Positions 61,747-64,000 of a DNA stretch of 64,000 nucleotides are shown here, one piece after another. Made by a program: the position numbers and the translations under genes. The stretch spans positions 186,001 through 250,000 of the forward strand of contig NZ_VXJV01000009.1 of NCBI RefSeq assembly GCF_008692785.1, given 5' to 3'. The stretch is from Salmonella enterica subsp. diarizonae (lineage in GTDB: Bacteria > Pseudomonadota > Gammaproteobacteria > Enterobacterales > Enterobacteriaceae). Numbering within the stretch: the first letter of the stretch is position 1; each line of letters starts with the position of its first letter. The notes beneath the pieces were generated by a model. The model was not told the DNA's origin and made no database searches. It saw only the letters and a program-made list of their open reading frames with translations.

Positions 61747-62113
61747 ACCAATACGCAAGTACTAACTCAAAAAGTCAAATCGAAATTTTTGCTAACTCTA
61801 TTAGGGTTAATCTAAAAACCCTCCCCTATTTTCACTTCCTGATATCCATAGCATCGATCTTCACGTCTTTAGACGGGCATCTTCTCTATAAGATCGCGTT
61901 AGTTCACTTTTCTTATCTGATGACAAAACTGCACTTATTGAGTCATTTATTGAAAAAAAAACCACCCAAAATATTTATAATACTTATTGTAGTGTGATTA
62001 AGAAAAACATAATTCATTGTCTCTATCAAAAGTAGAGACATATCAACTATACAAGTAATGCCATTACATATACTGCGTAAAAGGCATTATCTGTAACAAT
62101 AAAGGATAGTGAA
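61747..62113. other. Leader and promoter region of the toxin-like gene
   Basis: This AT-rich stretch of about 370 bases lies between the regulator and the toxin-like gene. It contains an AGGGTT-AACCCT dyad near 61803-61822 and the inverted repeat listed separately. No short gene is supported. Confidence 0.5.
62018..62040. promoter_or_regulatory. Inverted repeat upstream of the toxin-like gene
   Basis: TGTCTCTA and TAGAGACA form a perfect 8-base inverted repeat with a 7-base spacer, 74 bases before the start codon. It could be a LysR-type operator for the SpvR-like protein, or an RNA hairpin. Confidence 0.45.
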
Positions 62114-64000
62114 ATGAGTATGACAGCCACTTTATCTCTCAAAAAGTTAGAGGAGCATTTTGGAATACAGGATCAGTTATCCAACCGCGGATATTATTCT
62201 ATATTTGATATCCTGAAGCTATCAAAAAGTGAATTTACTCGCCAGTATCAAGGCCTTTTTGGTGCTAAAGCCAGTAAAATCTACGATACCGCTTCCGGTT
62301 ACGCAACGCAGATTATGCTGTTGTTTCGCAAAAATAACCTTGCTCAGGCGGTGCAGACGTCGGTGTATTCCACTCAGTTGCAGGATAACGATTCTGTAGT
62401 GCCCACAAAGGGCGGCCCGACGTGGCAAACCCTATTTACTGATGACTGGCGTGAATATTGTCAGAATAGCGCACCGGAAGCCAATGACTCTCCGGTTTCT
62501 TATCTCTCCTGGCTGTATAATCAGGCCACGAATTTTGAATCACAGATGGGGGTCGATAATATTATCCCGCTGGCTGTCCGCCGCCCTGACTTAGCAGAGC
62601 TTATGCTGGATAATGACGCGATTAATCAGGTTGTGCCCTCTTTGCAACTGGTTAATAAGGTACTTGAGCAGTCCGTCACTCCATACGTTAATAACATCGC
62701 CCCGAATACCAGCGTTAGCGAAACGCTAGCTGCCACCCGTTATTCAACGCTTCTACCTTATCATTACCCACATCAGCAGACGTTGCTTTCCCTGAAAGCC
62801 AGTGACGAATCTCTACAGAATACAATTAAAAAAACCGATACCGCCTGGCCTTATTTTGTGAAGCAGAACCTGCGTGCAGGGAAAGCGGAAACAGCATGGC
62901 AACTGGGCAGTGATCTGGCGCCTGAGCAGCAGAACATTCTTATTGAAAATTTTGCTGATTCTACAACCGAATTAACTAATTTCTACTATCAAAGTCTTGG
63001 GTTAAATTCCAGTAATTTTGAACCTTTCGTAAATAGTGATGTTTTATGCCAGCAACTCGGCATTACCAAAGAGGAGATGGAAAACTTAATCGCCTCAACC
63101 TGCAACGAGTCTAAAGTCTCTATTTCAGATAATTACCAACCTGCTTATCAGACATCCGGATCTGATTTATATGGCGCCAGTTACATTAATAACTATCTTA
63201 ACGACCCTGTATTGTTGCAGGACAGAAGTATGGTAAAAGATGAAGGCACTAATCCGACGCCGATGTATATCAGCTCACAAGGAGTTAGTTTTGTAGCTGG
63301 CAAGTTTGGTTCAGCGTTAAAAATTGATGCGACAAAAAATGCTGAAGTCTATTTCAAATCAAATATTGCTACTGATGGTTCCCAACTTATTCCTTTTACA
63401 TTATCGTTCTGGTGTAATATCCCAGCGAATATAAAGTCAAACAGTCTGGTGGTGACCAATAAAACAGATCATTATGTTTCAACTGCAAAAGGAATTACCG
63501 TTAAGGCATCTCCTGGCGAGAATGGTAATTGTAGTCTGGAATTAAGCGCGTCAGATGGCGAAAACGACCCGCTGGCCGTGTCACGTGTACTCCCTGCTGA
63601 TACCTGGATTTTCGTGTGTATTGAATACTCACTCAACACGAATCTTTACTTGATAACTAATGTTAATGGTTCTGGTTCTACACACTACGACACCATACAA
63701 ATAGACTCCCCAGAAAGCATCGCATTAGAAGAAGAGTATTGGGGATTTAATGGAAATTATGGCAACAAATACTATAAAGATCATAGTAGTTGCCGTTCAG
63801 TCCTTTTATATGACGATATTGCCGTTTGGAATAAGAGTCTAAGCGATAGCGAGATAAATACTTATCTTTCAAAAGGTACCACAGCGCTAGCGTTAAATGA
63901 TCCAATTCAGTATTATTCCTGTGATGCTGCTGACGTTTCTATCACAAAAGAAACATCGCCAAAAATAGAAGTTTCCCAATCGCAAAATGAATATTATCCA
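62114..64000 (+). CDS. Tc-toxin A-component-like protein with SpvA/VRP1 and LamG-like domains (3' end outside window)
   Basis: The frame is open for 629 codons to the window edge without a stop. AAGGA lies eight bases before the ATG. Residues 1 to about 345 resemble plasmid SpvA and the VRP1 domain of Tc toxins: YYSIFDILKLSKSEF at 27-41, VRRPDLAELMLDNDAINQVVPSL at 155-177, LLPYHYPHQQ and LTNFYYQSLGL. Residues about 395-590 look like a LamG/concanavalin fold (FTLSFWCNIP, LYDDIAVWNKSLSDSEINTYL). SpvA has only about 255 residues, so this is not spvA. A TcaA/TcdA-type Tc toxin A subunit, or part of one, fits best. The pore and linker domains, and any TcB/TcC genes, would lie beyond the window. 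Confidence 0.8.
   Translation, partial: MSMTATLSLKKLEEHFGIQDQLSNRGYYSIFDILKLSKSEFTRQYQGLFGAKASKIYDTASGYATQIMLLFRKNNLAQAVQTSVYSTQLQDNDSVVPTKGGPTWQTLFTDDWREYCQNSAPEANDSPVSYLSWLYNQATNFESQMGVDNIIPLAVRRPDLAELMLDNDAINQVVPSLQLVNKVLEQSVTPYVNNIAPNTSVSETLAATRYSTLLPYHYPHQQTLLSLKASDESLQNTIKKTDTAWPYFVKQNLRAGKAETAWQLGSDLAPEQQNILIENFADSTTELTNFYYQSLGLNSSNFEPFVNSDVLCQQLGITKEEMENLIASTCNESKVSISDNYQPAYQTSGSDLYGASYINNYLNDPVLLQDRSMVKDEGTNPTPMYISSQGVSFVAGKFGSALKIDATKNAEVYFKSNIATDGSQLIPFTLSFWCNIPANIKSNSLVVTNKTDHYVSTAKGITVKASPGENGNCSLELSASDGENDPLAVSRVLPADTWIFVCIEYSLNTNLYLITNVNGSGSTHYDTIQIDSPESIALEEEYWGFNGNYGNKYYKDHSSCRSVLLYDDIAVWNKSLSDSEINTYLSKGTTALALNDPIQYYSCDAADVSITKETSPKIEVSQSQNEYYP

Noticed and set aside
62222..62428. 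68-codon minus-strand frame
   Set aside because: It is antisense to the SpvA-like domain of the toxin-like gene, whose plus-strand frame is intact and homologous.

Overview
The window is enterobacterial chromosome and reads as Salmonella enterica. From base 1 to the tRNA-Pro gene it follows the preTA-mgl-galS-folE-cirA-lysP-nfo-fruBKA-setB-efpL-mepS-yejABEF-bcr-rsuA-radD-rplY-yejKLM-proL order shared by Escherichia coli and Salmonella. It also carries Salmonella-type features: the nanH sialidase, a serine/phosphoserine cluster next to cirA, and SpvR/SpvA relatives. The subspecies cannot be settled from the sequence. The Tc-toxin/spv-like genes and nanH at proL suggest a strain unlike a standard Typhimurium, possibly a non-enterica subspecies (inference).

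Bases 1-9.3 kb hold pyrimidine reduction (preT, preA), the galactose/methyl-galactoside ABC transporter mglBAC with its repressor galS, yeiB and folE. The mgl and galS promoters each have a CRP site beside a Gal operator. Bases 9.5-14.7 kb hold yeiG and a divergent cluster: an L-serine dehydratase with an XRE regulator on one side, and a SerB-like phosphatase with an organophosphate-type permease on the other. Together these could take up and break down phosphoserine. Bases 14.7-27 kb hold cirA with a Fur box, lysP, yeiE/yeiH, nfo, the fructose PTS operon fruBKA with two Cra sites, and setB. Bases 27-28.5 kb hold a short Wzz-like protein preceded by an unlisted 34-residue membrane peptide, an unusual repeated leader, and yeiW.

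Bases 28.8-37 kb: between efpL and yeiR lies an accessory respiratory cassette, torC-torA-torD-like, divergent from a PLP-type MocR regulator instead of a TorSTR system. Bases 35.5-54.2 kb are core genes: zinc GTPase, LpxT, MepS, PdeN, the YejABEF peptide transporter, Bcr, RsuA, RadD, L25, YejK, YejL, YejM and tRNA-Pro(GGG).

From 54.2 kb the DNA is accessory. The 3' end of the tRNA is repeated about 5.65 kb downstream as an imperfect 32-bp direct repeat (30 of 32 bases), which frames an integrated element. That element holds a TonB-dependent receptor and a His-rich periplasmic protein behind a near-consensus Zur box, so probably a zinc-uptake pair. It also holds nanH sialidase and a frameshifted phage tail-fibre-assembly remnant. 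Beyond the second repeat come an ISL3 transposase remnant, a SpvR-like LysR regulator, and a large open frame running off the window. Its N-terminus is SpvA/VRP1-like and is followed by a LamG-like domain, as in the A component of insecticidal Tc toxins. The zinc pair and the SpvR-controlled toxin-like gene are the most interesting parts of the window.
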